Shown: one piece after another, positions 49,429 to 61,419 of the stretch
Numbering within the stretch: the stretch's first letter is position 1
How the letters are laid out: every line of letters starts with the position of its first letter
NCBI GenBank assembly: GCA_033439265.1
Contig: JAVTVX010000034.1
Span: forward strand, 16,754,501 to 16,818,500
Source: Dillenia suffruticosa
Taxonomy: Eukaryota > Streptophyta > Magnoliopsida > Dilleniales > Dilleniaceae
Length of the DNA stretch: 64,000 bases
Reading direction: 5' to 3'
Notes under the pieces: model-generated
What the model was told of the DNA's origin: nothing
What the model saw: the letters and a program-made list of their open reading frames with translations, nothing else
Databases searched by the model: none
Program-made: the position numbers and the translations under genes

Positions 49429-51523
49429 TCAAGGAGGCTTTAATTTCACTTTGGGAGGCTCATATAATTTTTCCTCCGTATCTAATTGTGCATTCAATTC
49501 AAAATCAATATCACATTTTTTTTCATAAATTTCCTGCACAATTAAATCAAAAACATCAACAGAAAAAATTGATTGACACTGATTTGGGTATTTCATAGGA
49601 TCAAAAATAATAAATTTAACAATCTCACCGTCGAACTCAACGGAAAAAGTACTCTCATCCACATCTATTTTAGCCTTTTTTGTCTTCATGAATGATCGTC
49701 CTAATAGAAGTGGAGCTGAATCTATGATGGTGACTCCTTCCATGTTTAAGATGTAAAAATTAGTTAGAAAAATTAATTCGTTAGCCTACACCAAAACATC
49801 TTCAACAATCCCTTCTGGATAAGTATAAGAATGGTCAGCTAGCTGAATAATAACTTTAGTTTCTTTTATGGGACCTAATTTCAGAGTACTATAAATTGAA
49901 TAAGGTATGATGTTAATAGATGCTTCTAAATCTAGCATGGCATGCTCCATTTGTTTTTTACCAATAACACAAGGTAGAGTTAACATACCCGGATCCGCAC
50001 ATTTTTTGGGTAAAGTTCTCTTGATGATATCAGACACATTCTCACCCATCTCATCACCTCTTATCTTCTTAACTTCCTTCTCGTATTCTTCTATATTGGA
50101 TTCCTCAAACCTAAAAGGAAAATATGGCACAATTGTACTAAAAGCATTAGGCAAAGAAGACTTGGATGTTACATTGATTGAATTTTCATGCTTGCATTCA
50201 TCCTCTCTGTCCATATCCTTCCCTTCGTCCACCTTCTTAGATGAAGTAAAGCTCAAATGAAGTTCCTTCTCATTTCTCAATGTTATTGCGCTAACGTTCT
50301 CTTTGGGATTTACCACCGTTTGTGAAGGCAACTTCCCTAAGGTTCGAGCTTCCAACTTACTAAGCGAGGTTGCCAATTGAGTGATTTGATTCCCCAAATT
50401 CTGTATACTCGCTCTCGTTTCCTATTGAAATTGTTGAATGTTAGTCACAAGAGCCTTAACTATATCCTCTAAAGACATACCAGAATTTGAGGATTGCACA
50501 GATTCGGGTGTTGGTCTGTTGATGTGTTGAGGTAGATATCTTGTCTATCTTCCTTGATCCCCATAGCTCAAATTTGGATGATCCCTCCATCCAGGATTAT
50601 AATGGTTGGAGAAAGGATCATACATACATTAAAGTTGACCAGGAAATCCTTCTATGGCATTCGCTTGATGAGTGGGATCTTCTTGTAGAGATGGACACAT
50701 ATCCGTCGGATGTCCGGATATTGAGCATATTCCACAAACCTTAGTTGCTTGTATTTGCCCTGCAGCTATCTGACGAACTAAAGCAATTAGTTTAGAAATT
50801 TGATTTCAAGATTTGAGAAACTTACCTCATTGACACACTTGTAGCTCCATCACATCTCATCCCAAATTGTTGAGAATGTTCTGCCATATTTGATAATAAC
50901 TGTCTGGCTTCTTCTGGTGTTTTATAGACCAAAACTCCTCCACTGGCTGCATCTACCATACTTCTATCCATGGGTAGAAGTCCTTCATAAAAATATTGAA
51001 TCAAAAGCTGATCTGATATTTGATGATATGGGCAACTGGCACAGAGTTGTCTGAACCTCTTAAAATATTCATATAGTGTCTCTCCGCTAATCTGTCTGAT
51101 CCCACATATTTCCTCTCTGATATTGATAGCCCTAGATGTAGGAAAAAAATTTTCTAAAAATAATCTCTACATTCCATTCCATGTATTGATCGAATCGGGA
51201 GGTACATAATACAACCAATCCTTCGCCTTATCCTTTAGGGAAAACAGAAAGGCCCTCAATTTGATTTGTTTCTCAGTCACACCTTGGGGTTTCATACTCA
51301 AATAGACAACATGGAATTTCTTTAAATGTTTATGTGAATCCTCACCTGGAAGACCATAAAAAATTGGAAGTAAGTGAATCAAACCAGATTTGAGTTTGAA
51401 TGCTACCTCAAGAGCTGGATAGTCGATGTACAAGAATTGTTGGTTCAAAATTGGTGCAGCTAACTCTTTCAGAGTCTTTACACGATTTTTCATCTTTTCT
51501 TTCTCATCAAAAATAATAAACAA
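49429..51523 (-). pseudogene. gag-protease of element F
   Basis: Gag starts near 51523 with LKELAAPILNQQFL, then LLPIFYGLPGEDSHKHLKKFHVV, RAFLFSLKDKAKDWLYYVP (retrotransposon Gag core). 51004-50822 reads IQYFYEGLLPMDRSMVDAA. A CCHC knuckle at 50695-50736 reads C-G-I-C-S-I-S-G-H-P-T-D-M-C, intact. 50397-49786 reads NQITQLATSLSKLEARTLGKLPSQT, then the protease region MLDLEASINIIPYSIY, where the usual D-(L/F)-G-A-S Gly reads Glu. 49743-49429 reads SAPLLLGRSFMKTKKAKIDV and EFDGEIVKFIIFDPMKYP, ending KVKLKPP then stop. No RT follows. Several stops and shifts between the pieces. The fold of pieces is typical of plant Athila/Tat Gag. Confidence 0.85.
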
Positions 51524-52305
51524 GTGAAAAGTATAAACTAAGAAATTGGTAGGTTCGGTAGTTTATAGACTTTATGGTTATGGGCAATTAGACCATTATT
51601 ATCAATTTTGATCCTAACAAGTAGGAATAATATAGTATATTCTAAATGGTATTCATTGTTTTAATATGTATAATTACCTCTCTTCTGATGATTATGCACT
51701 TCTAATGGAAAATATGTATCTTTAATACTAAATGGACCTATAATGAGCATCTAACAATTTGTTTGAACTTTTGAAATCAAATTAACATTCATTTAGATAT
51801 GGCTTGGTCTTAATAAGTGGGAAGGGTGTGACCTAAATCTTCTCTTTCCACCCATAAAATAATATTTGGAGAGAATAAGAAAAAAAAAAGTCTTGTAAAA
51901 AATAAGAATAGAATTCGGTGTGGACCACAAGGAAATGACTTGGGGTTGTGAAAAATGAAGTAACATAATTATGCCGATTGTTGAGCCCTCAATATGTTAT
52001 GCACATTGATGGATTTCTACCTTCTTTGCTCTTTTTATGTGCTACTCAACTTCATACATACCAGCATTACTTTCTTTATAGTCTTGTAAAAAATAAGAAT
52101 AGTATTCGAATAGTATCTCTATTTTGCTACTCAAGTCAGAAGATTCCGACAAGTATGGCGAAAGAGGATGGCATCATTTTTACAAATAAATTTTGGAAGC
52201 ATGTTCAAAGACATCAGGTTTACTCTAATAGTGTTTTAAGCAAAGAAATACAAAACTATAACTTTACATATGACAGATTTATTTAGGTAGGAATTTTACA
52301 AGAAG
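51524..52305. other. AT-rich interval between element F and the WAK-like gene
   Basis: No gene is recognised; it includes the 3' flank of the minus-strand kinase gene. AGTCTTGTAAAAAATAAGAATAG occurs twice (from 51890 and 52080). A 102-codon plus frame at 51978-52286 has no domain. Confidence 0.45.
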
Positions 52306-53076
52306 TTACAGTGAAAGATGGCATTTTGAAGCATCTATCTCTATACTATGATCCAAGCAGGTACCAGTTGAATTACCAATAACAACAAAAGGTATAACCT
52401 CGTCAGTCGCATCTTGTTCGTCATTTTGAATAGCTTCTAGGATAGTTGTAGGCATTGGCGACAATTGAATCCCCACTAGCCTTGTTGCTACTTCTTTCAT
52501 TGTGGGTCTATTTTTGCCACTCAAATTCAAGCAGAGTTTTGCAAGTTCAGCAACAGACACAAGTTGCTCATTCTTATCCTGTTTCATGAGTTTGGGATCT
52601 AGGATTTTGTCAAGGCTATCAGCTTCCATAGACATGAGGAAAACAGTGGCTAAACTTCTTGGATCTTCTTGTGACTCAGTCCAACAGATTGGCTTTTGAC
52701 TAGTTAAAAGCTCAACAAGTACAACTCCAAAACTGTAAACATCACTTTTATCGGTAAGTTGGCTTGTTTGAAAATATTCAGGATCTAGGTATCCAAATGT
52801 CCCTTGCACTAAGGTGGTCAAATGTGTCTGTTCAAGGGGGATAGATTTTGAAGTCCCAAAGTCTGAAACTTTTGCCCTATATTTCTCATCCAACAATATG
52901 TTAGTGGATTTAATGTCTCTGTGATATATAGGTGCATAAGTTGCTGAATGTAAGTAGGCAAGTGCACTTGCAACTTCTACAGCAATCCTTAATCGAACTG
53001 CCCACGAGATGGGAAACTCCTCAGTTGGATCCTGAATGTGTCTAAAAAGAGTTCCATTTGAGACAAACTCATACAC
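52306..53076 (-). pseudogene. WAK-like kinase, C-lobe half
   Basis: 256 open codons starting at the H junction: EFVSNGTLFRHI, then YHRDIKSTNILLD (catalytic loop, HRD present, RD kinase), VSDFGTSKS (DFG), GTFGYLDPEYFQTSQLTDKSDVYSFGVVL (activation and APE-equivalent region), GKNRPTMKEVA, and a C-terminal tail ending HLSL stop. No stop or shift is seen. This is the 3' end of the gene. Confidence 0.93.
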
Positions 53077-53576
53077 TGTTGGATTTAATCGCGCATGCGG
53101 AAGCGTGAATTAAATAGATCGGAATTTTCGGGATAAATACCTCTATTGGGCGGTCTCCAAAATCTACCGTGTCGCGATGTCCCTCGAACGGATCGCACGG
53201 TCGGATGGTGATCACGAGGTTAGTCGAATCACCACCACAGCATCACAACGCCGCAATCCTCATGTCCGGTGAATCGTCTGACGATGGGAGATTTTCCTAC
53301 GCGAAAATCTCCATCCCTCTCTCTAGTTTCTCTCTCTAGAGAATATGTGAAACCCTAGCCTCCATAGTTGCCTCACATGGCTTCTCTCCACACACAAGGT
53401 TACTGTTCACGTGGGGCAAGGGAGAAAGAAGACACTCATTCACATGGTATCTTTTTTGGCTCATTTAGGTTTTAATTGGGGAGTTACCCATTTGGTGGTT
53501 GATTAAGTGGTAATTAAGGATGGGAGTTACCCCATTCCTTAATTACCCAAATGCCCATAATGGGCATATTCCTACA
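53077..53576 (-). repeat. 3' LTR of element H
   Basis: 500 bp, TGTTGGATTT...ATTCCTACA on the plus strand. ATGCCCATAATGGGCAT near its right end is a near-perfect palindrome. Confidence 0.97.
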
Positions 53577-54690
53577 TCTCCCACTTGCACATGAGGGCAT
53601 TTCACTTTCGTCAATCACAAGATCGCAACTCATGCGATTTATCACATCACCCTACTGGACCTTCATACTGGATTGGGCGTCGTGCGACCGGCGAGTACAC
53701 CTGCAAGCAAAGACTTTTCGATACACCTGTTAGGATGATCGAGAAGTCACTGTTAGTTTAAAAATAACTCGCTATACCCCAGACTCAATGTATTTACATC
53801 CATCGAGCCACTTTCCTCATCGAAAGTGATCCCCAATCAATTTGCTCGACTATGTATTCATTATTATGTTTGAATCCCAACATGGATTAACACAATAGGT
53901 CGACCTATGAATACATAACAATGATGTAATGACTATTGGCCTTCCTTTTCCCAAACTCGAATCTATCGGTCTCAATTCAGCTGCTTTCCTAGACCTGCCC
54001 CTTAGACCTCAATTTATCTTCCGGGCCATAGGTAAACAGACTAAAGTAGCAACACTGAACCAATACTTCTAGAGACAGCCGAAAGTAATAAGGGCATAAG
54101 AGATCCCACCCAATGGATCTCAGGTCTCACACAGTGGGAACGGGGATCATGATCAAACTATCGTCTCAAATAATAGCTCCCACTATCCCATGGTCGTCTC
54201 ATCACACGTGGTATGAAACACGTGCCACAGTGTTATTCCCCCATCTCTCAAAGGGCATATGTCAGATTTCTCTAACACTGTACAGGTACGGGACTCAGTC
54301 TACACATAAGACTTTACCCAGAGATCTCAGAGAGAGCAACTCAGAGACAATATCACAAATCGCAGGTGATATCTGAGATCTCATACCTGGCTGCTTACAG
54401 GCAACATGGATGTGGGTATTTCCATGTCGGTCATATCGCATATGACCTCATCCTGAACACATATCAGGGCGACTTATGTTCTAGTAGGGCTACTCTCAAA
54501 GCCTCTTACGACTAGAATCCGTCTCATCTCCGCTCACTCAGAGTCGGAGGTGGTCACTCGTGTGAGAGAGTCGACCATGCCTGCCTGACACATCTTTTAT
54601 CACAAGATCACAATATATGACAACAAATGATGCAGGAAATAAATATGTGACTCATTAATGCATACATGTCATATATTAAAATAAGCATCT
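53577..54690 (-). other. Long 3' untranslated part of element H
   Basis: From the purine tract (TCTCCCACTT on the plus strand) back to the RNase H remnant. No protein is recognised; the sequence is more GC-balanced than the gypsy LTRs nearby. Confidence 0.55.
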
Positions 54691-57600
54691 AAAACAGTAT
54701 ATAAGGAGAAATGTTAAAGTACACTAAACCCAATGATTCCTTACCTCACAAAGGAATCTCTCACAACGGGTTTTCTGAAGAGATCAGCTCTCATGCTGAG
54801 GTGTACTTAGATGTCACAATACCCTTCTCGGTAATATCTCTCATAGTGGTCTTCGGTATTAATGTGTTTGGCTTTGCTATTACACTTAGGGTCTCTTTTG
54901 ATGACAGTGTCGGTCTGATTATCACAATAATCATCACTGACCTCCCACTATCTGTCACAATCCCTAAGTCTTCCAAAAAATTTCTGAAGCCAACTATTCT
55001 CATGAACTGCAATTGAGCACACTACTAGCTCAATCTCTATCGTAAATAGAGATATACTGGTTCTCTTCTTACTACTCTAAGAAGATAAAACCTTTTGCGT
55101 TTATTCAGATCACTACTCCCAGTCAGTATCTGAATCTCAACCACAAAACGCAAATCACCTCATCCGTAACACATGGAGAGCTCTGCAGTTCAAATGAGAT
55201 ATTTCGGAATCCTTTTTCACTGCTCTACAGTGATCCCTTCCAGGATTCCATTAATACCTACTTACTAGATTAACCATAAAATAAATGTCTGGTCATGTAT
55301 GCCTCATCGCATACATCAAATTGTATATCACACGTGTATACCTCATCGCATACACTAGAAATGTATTTTGCACTGGAATAAGGGATTCTACTCATCTCCC
55401 TTATTTCTTTATAAATTCTAGGGCATGTGTCAAGATTCAGGTCTTTTTATCTTTAGCGATTAGAGTATCTTTTAGGTTGTCATCGCTCTTCTCGAAATGC
55501 TTAAGTATCTACCTGATGTAAAACTCTTGTTAGAGAGTCAACACCATTCTCAAGCGATCCCTATGGATCCAAAATCTGAGAATGAACTAAAACCTCATAA
55601 CCATGTTACAATGGTCATTAGATACTCTCTGTTGTTCCCAGCCAACAGTATGTCACCTACATATGCGAACATGCTCATAAAGGAGTCATCGGGACGTATC
55701 AGATATATGCAATGATCCTACTCGATCATTACAAAACCATAAGATATCACCTTCTCGTGAAATCTCAAGCGCCGCTGTCTAGATGATGGCTTAAGGTCAT
55801 ATGTTGATTTCGAAAATCAATAGACCTTATACATCTGATCTACTAGAACGAACCCAGAGGGATGCTCCATGTAGATCGCCTCATCTTTACTTCCAATACG
55901 AAAGCGGTATTTACATCCTTGTAATGTGACTCCTAATCCATGTTCGTGACAATCGCTGAAAGATAAACGGATCGAGATAAATTGGACTATGACTCCTCGA
56001 TAGTCCACCCCACAGTCTAAGTGTAACCCTTGGTTACTAGACGGGTCCTTTACCTCTTCATCAATCCGTTAACCTTTATCTTGACTTTGAGAACCTACTT
56101 GTTCCCAATAGTTCTTCCGCCCTCAACTAGGTCCCAGACCCCGTTGATTCTCATCAATTCCTTCTCTTCATTTATGACCTTCAATAAACGGTATTTTGCA
56201 TCTTTTGCAGAACTCTCGAGAGCCTCTCGGACCGTTTTAGATTTCTCATCTTTTGCAACGAGGGTCTCACCCTCAATCGAGAAACAACGTTTAAATACGC
56301 ATTCTCGATACTCTTAGGAGGAGAGAAAAATCTTTACCTCTTGATGGATCGCTCCCACTGAGATCAAGATCCGTAGTGGATTCTTGTATCCCGCCGTTGG
56401 GCTCCCCGAGCCACTAAGCTCATCCATCGCATAAAGGGTAGGGTCCAAATTGATTTCACCTCTCTTAGGGAAATCATTCTCAAGAAATATAGTATTACGA
56501 GACTCAATCTCGATTATAGTGCCGTTCGTGTTCGCGTAGGAACACATATTTTCTCGCGGGTCTAACTCACCGTGTGAATGCGAGAAATCGTGGCACAACC
56601 CCATAACCTCAAGTGGCTAAGGTCAGGCTGCCTCCCTGTCCTAAGCTCAATGGGGAACTGACTACTAGTCAGTAGTCTCGTAATACTCTTATCGAAACAG
56701 AGTCCCATGTGTAGTTTAGACGAATACTTGCGTTCTCGCTCGGTTCTAAGAGTCTAATTGACTCTCAATCTCGCTTATGAACCTCCTGAAGCAGTTTAAT
56801 GCCTCAGACTGATGCGAGATCAGATAGATGAACCGAAACGCACGTAAGCGTCTATAAGCATCATTTTTTACACAACTCCATTTCCGGCTCTCATGCTCAT
56901 GAGACCACAATAAAAAGAAGGAAAACACAATAGTTAACTGCAATGGAGTCCCAGCTCTCATTGCATCGCCAAATGGTTTTCTCGTCATTTTGCCGACTAG
57001 GCAAAACTCACATACGGGTAACTCGAATCTGGTTAGCGGGTCCAAGAAACCTCTCGCTACTAACCGATTCATCATCTCTTACCCCATGTGTCTAAGTCTA
57101 CTATGTCATTCATTTACATCATCATCTACGCAATCAGATGTAAAGTCAATAGTAGAACTACTAAAAAACCATTAGAAAGAGTAATACCCAATGCATACAT
57201 TTCATCATGGATTAAAACCAGAATAATTCAGAAAATTGTCGTATTAAAAACAATGGAATAATTTCACGCATATCGTAGTCAATTTTAGACAAGGTACAAA
57301 TTTGTAGATCCGTCAAATACCTACAATATTGAGGACGTCATAGCAAGTGTCGTTCCCTCTGACAACGACGAATGCTCTGTCCTTAACGTAAATCCTCCAA
57401 ACTTAAGGATTCACTTGACGGATTACGCACTCCTATCTCGAGTTACGTGGTCGGTTGCTCCTGATTTCAAAGAAGAGAAATCAGCGAGTATTATAGTGAA
57501 TGAGAAAAATCTCACACCACGTAAAGAAGAAGAATATTTATTTCTGCTCGTCACACTCACGAGCGAAATGACCAAATCTACCTCAAACGTAGCAATTTCT

Positions 57601-58200
57601 TTGGTATAAACAAATTCCTTCTTCTTGCGTTCTTGTACCTCGTTGTCGGTTTTGTCGGATGATTTTTATTACCTAGATCTCGAGTCTCGTTCGCTAGGCT
57701 TAGCGCCGGGGAAGTCCTTACTTGACTCCTCTGAATAAGCATGACTCGAGTGTGGCCTACTCGCCTCTAGGTGCTCCTCATCGAGATCACAATATGTACT
57801 CACGTCAACGAAAGTACGAATACTTTCGTCAAATGTGAGATAGTATTTCACGGTTTCCCATGAATCAGGTAAAAAACTGGATCACATCCAGTACCTAAAT
57901 TTCATCCGAAATTTACTCGTCCGTATATATTAACTCGGTGATCATACTCGCCATTTGCTTCATTGTATGATTAACCCTTTTCTTCTGCATCCTCACATAG
58001 GAGCCGAAGAGAGCAACACTATGCTCTTATGGGACGAGTCGAACCGACGTGTTCATAAAATATGACTCGAAAAACGAGACTAAGTCATCGTGTATGCCAC
58101 TGTTAAGCGTTGCCCTAACTTGACAAATCTTTTGTCCCATACACGATAGATCTCTTTATCTCGTATATTCTGAGGCGCGGTACCCACCCTGGGGCCCATC
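54691..58200 (-). pseudogene. Decayed copia gag-pol of element H
   Basis: Read from the gene's start: Gag (UBN2 type) PDSWETVKYYLTFDESIRTF and DLDEEHLEASRPHSSHAYSEESSK at 57860-57670; a zinc knuckle at 57594-57553 reads C-Y-V-stop...GHFAREC; the protease region reads L-K-SGATDHVTRDRSA (57464 onward) where the catalytic Asp before SGA is Lys; gag-pre-integrase MNRLVARGFLDPL...CEFCLVGKMTRKPF at 57072-56970; integrase end ESRNTIFLENDFPKRGEI near 56500; RT near 55900-55830 (DEAIYMEHPSGFVL) and its active-site YVDD reads YVGD at 55663-55652, followed by ILLAGNNREYL; RNase H SNSAIAKPKHINTEDHYERYY...ADLFRKP near 54920-54750. Stops and shifts are frequent. It cannot supply its own enzymes. Confidence 0.85.
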
Positions 58201-58569
58201 ATCTCTTGCCTCAGATTCCCGTTAGATTTTTGTCTCTCGAAAATAAACCGAATCTACTCATAAAATCGCGCAGATCATATCATTCAGTTTACTCTCCTTG
58301 CAAAAATTTACAAAAAATTTAATACGACAGTTCTCAACGCATTAAGAGAGATATTTGTGACTTGGAGATGCTTATTATCTCATTTTTGTACGCCCTACGA
58401 ATCATCAAGACCAAAATGACTTGAATACGACCCCAAAGCGAGCGTATGAGTCAACGGACACCATACACCACAACTTGGAATCGCATCTTACCATTTGGAT
58501 TGTGATTCGGCATACAAAAACCCACAAAAAGTCACATTTATGGATGTAGGACCCCCAAAAATTGAAAAA

Positions 58570-59110
58570 ATTCAATTTTAAGCGTTCTCACGCGCCGCAC
58601 GGGGACCGTCACGCGCCGCCGCTCGCCGGCGGTGCGATCCACGCGCCGCCGCGCGCCTCCACGCGCCGGCGGTGAGCCTCCACGCGCTGCCACGCGCCTC
58701 CACGCGCTGGCAGCAGTCTGGCTCACGCGCCAGACGCGCGGCCCGGCTCAGACGCGCTGCCACGCGCCTGGCGCGGCTCGGCTCACGCGCGCCCAGTCGC
58801 GGGGCGCGGCTCACGCGCCTTCACGCGCTGAGCCGTGTTGAGCCGGTCAGACCGGGTCGGTCAACGGGTCAAGGTTGACCCGACTGACCCGGTCAACGGG
58901 TCAGGGGTTGACCCGACTGACCGGTCAACGGGTTCGAGTCCGACCCGGTCGGGTCGGTTTGCGGGTCGGACCGGGTCAGGGTCCGACCCGATCCGCTGAC
59001 CCTGCCCGTTCACGCGCCTGTGTGGCGCGTGAAGTCCACGCGCCTAGCAGACGCGCCTCCTGGCGCGTGCGTGTCACGTGCCCGCGGGTCTGGGCCGGTT
59101 CTTCTTCGCC
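58570..59110 (-). repeat. GC-rich short repeats in the leader of element H
   Basis: CACGCGCC/CACGCGCTG words repeat through 58585-58830 and again at 59010-59090; between them GACCCG, CTGACCGG and GTCAACGGGT words repeat (58850-58990). It lies between the primer-binding site and gag. Overlapping open frames here (Arg/Ala-rich) are compositional artefacts. Confidence 0.8.
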
Positions 59111-59633
59111 CGACGGGTCCTGTAACGGGTTTTTCGACCCGTTTTCTGGAAAACACCAATCCGGCTGTTTTTTCTTGCATTTTTCGACTGGGAAATATTT
59201 GTAGGTATCCTCCAAACATCCTACACTCGATTTTAGGAGGATTCAATCCCAAAAATTCTGGAAATCAACCACCCCAGTCGCGGCCCTCCGCGGCCATTCG
59301 GAAATCCCAGTTTCCGGCACCCAAAACTCACAATAAAAGACATAAAACAATAGATCTAGATGCAAGGAACACATTTATAATTTTTTCATGCATCGATCCG
59401 CCCTCTAAAGCTACAGATCTAAGGGTTTTATGTCCGTAGGGTCGCAAACTTCGACCGGACATTTCATGGCCCAAACATGCTCCGAAAATTAAACAAAAAA
59501 TATATTTGTAATCCTTGGGCCATGGGTATTCCTACGGTGTTCTCGGATTCACGAAACTCATCCGTGATCCGTACCCCAAAATTTTAAAATCCCAAATACA
59601 ATTCCGAAAATTATTTTAAATTAAATCCAACCC

Positions 59634-59645
59634 GCTCTGATACCA
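59634..59645 (-). other. Primer-binding site of element H
   Basis: On the minus strand TGGTATCAGAGC, one base from the 5' LTR (plus strand GCTCTGATACCA), the initiator-Met complement. Confidence 0.93.
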
Positions 59646-59646
59646 A

Positions 59647-60146
59647 TGTTGGATTTAATCGCGCATGCGGAAGCGTGAATTAAATAGATCGGAATTTTCG
59701 GGATAAATACCTCTATTGGGCGGTCTCCAAAATCTACCGTGTCGCGATGTCCCTCGAACGGATCGCACGGTCGGATGGTGATCACGAGGTTAGTCGAATC
59801 ACCACCACAGCATCACAACGCCGCAATCCTCATGTCCGGTGAATCGTCTGACGATGGGAGATTTTCCTACGCGAAAATCTCCATCCCTCTCTCTAGTTTC
59901 TCTCTCTAGAGAATATGTGAAACCTTAGCCTCCATAGTTGCCTCACATGGCTTCTCTCCACACACAAGGTTACTGTTCACGTGGGGCAAGGGAGAAAGAA
60001 GACACTCATTCACATGGTATCTTTTTTGGCTCATTTAGGTTTTAATTGGGGAGTTACCCATTTGGTGGTTGATTAAGTGGTAATTAAGGATGGGAGTTAC
60101 CCCATTCCTTAATTACCCAAATGCCCATAATGGGCATATTCCTACA
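59647..60146 (-). repeat. 5' LTR of element H
   Basis: 500 bp, matching the other LTR at 499 positions by eye; the difference is at 59925. Confidence 0.97.
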
Positions 60147-60622
60147 TACACTAATAGCGGAACTTCAGTCTCCAAACAACATCCAAAAAGGCGTACCACA
60201 TTCCTATGAATGATTTGCGAGAGGATGACAACCTCGTTAATAAATTGCTCAACTTGGCTATCGTCCATTATCTTTGATTTCTTAATCGCCACCACTCTCC
60301 CATCTGTTAACATACCCTTATAAACTGTGCCTTGACCACCATGACCCAAGACTCGATTATCATTAAAATGATCCGTTGCATTCTCTAACTCTTCAGATGT
60401 GAAAACCTTAATCTTCTCGACTTTGTCATCTTGTGGTGATACCGATATCTGTTGCTGTAGAAGCAATCCACCATTTCTCTTAAAAAACTTCTGCTTCAAC
60501 TTCCTATTTCGCGCATTGATCATTCCTTTGAACAAAAAGAAACCTCCGAAACTTCCAACAAGCAACAACGTTGACCAAAGGCCTATGGAAAGTCCTATAT
60601 TGCCATAATATTTTAGAAATTT
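60147..60622 (-). pseudogene. WAK-like transmembrane and kinase N-lobe half
   Basis: An acceptor (AATATAG, then GACTTTCC) at about 60623 opens [22 protein letters not shown], one hydrophobic membrane span, then basic [28 protein letters not shown], a Gly-rich loop [11 protein letters not shown], the ATP-binding Lys in VVAIKKSK, the C-helix Glu in QFINEVVIL, and [13 protein letters not shown] up to the H junction. No stop is seen. Confidence 0.92.
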
Positions 60623-60692
60623 TATATAAACCTGTGAAATGATTTTGCATGATAAAGTTCAAATGTAATTAAAAATAGCTCACCAGTAATAG

Positions 60693-60797
60693 CTTTTGTA
60701 ACGCTGCAGGAATCATCTGTGCATTCATCTGACCAAAGATAGAAAGAATTTGTGTTGGAAAAGTAGCTAGCGAAATAACCACCAAAATTACTATTAC
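60693..60797 (-). pseudogene. Short ectodomain exon of the WAK-like gene
   Basis: After a candidate acceptor (A-run then AG) the frame reads CNSNFGGYF...WSDECTDDSCSVTKAITG and ends at a GTGAGC donor (60692 downwards). Two cysteine pairs fit the region between the EGF-like part and the membrane span. The phase with the upstream exon does not fit cleanly (a stop would arise), so a joint or an exon is wrong or lost. Positions 60798-61418 are intron-like and AT-rich. Confidence 0.5.
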
Positions 60798-61419
60798 ACT
60801 TTTTTTTTTTTTACAAATCTTATAATATATGCGATCGCTTTTCTTAATTAGCTTTTGTTTCTCACCCTTAGTTTATAAAATAGACTTATGTAGCAGGGAA
60901 GATTACGGATAAATTTCTAACATGCATCCAAATTACATCTTTCTTTTCAACTAAAATGAAAAAATTTATAAAAAAAAATTAAAGTTTCAAACTTACCTTT
61001 TATTCTTAATGTAGTAGGTGAAAAGTTAAAAATTTATGCACAACCACACGCTTATCCACCACCCACACTTCTCCACCGAGTTGTCATCTATCTTGGCAAC
61101 ACTTAGATACAATTATTTTCAAATTTTTATTTTAATTTTTTTTTAGAGTTTGCAAATATCATTCACATGAATAACTCTAGTATTACAGAATGGAACCGAA
61201 TACGAAATAAAACTATTTACTAGACCCAAGATCACCACTAAAATCGTGGGAACCAGAATGGAACCGAATCAAAAGTGAGATCTTACCGGATGAAGGAAAT
61301 ATTTAATTAGTGTGTAACATAAAATAAGGAAAATTATAAAAGAAATGTTGACTAAAATATGTTTTACCCCTACGATCATAGAGATTTAAGATGAAATATA
61401 TTTGAGAGAGAAAAATTCA

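Larger units (their letters stand above)
31721..51523 (-). mobile_element. Element F: minus-strand gag-protease-only LTR retrotransposon (Athila/Tat-like), split by element E
   Basis: Read on the minus strand: gag and protease (51523 to 49429), the untranslated part (49428-49068 and 34707-33021), and a 3' LTR (33020 to 31721). RT, RNase H and integrase are absent: the protease frame stops right after KVKLKPP, where related elements run on into RT, and TTGTTGGGAGGCAACCCA follows 40-50 bases later. No 5' LTR matching 31721-33020 is seen before the WAK-like gene, so the 5' end is lost. Element E sits inside (duplication TCCCTTT). Confidence 0.75.
53077..60146 (-). mobile_element. Ty1/copia retrotransposon H inserted in the WAK-like kinase exon
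   Basis: 7070 bp between TACAC at 53072-53076 and 60147-60151. The two 500-bp LTRs (53077-53576, 59647-60146) differ at one base by my reading (C at 53355, T at 59925). On the minus strand the 5' LTR (TGTAGGAATATGCCC...) is followed by TGGTATCAGAGC at 59645-59634, and a purine tract AAGTGGGAGA sits before the 3' LTR at 53586-53577, an arrangement usual for copia. The insertion is recent, yet the pol is badly decayed. It interrupts the codon for the Tyr of a PLLVYEF motif; the gene reads in frame on both sides. Confidence 0.96.

Noticed and set aside
54113-54376. Plus-strand open frame in H
   Set aside because: Antisense to element H in its 3' untranslated part; no recognisable protein.
58538-59439. 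Arg/Ala-rich open frames in the H leader
   Set aside because: Products of the CACGCGCC repeats; frames overlap on both strands and match no copia protein.
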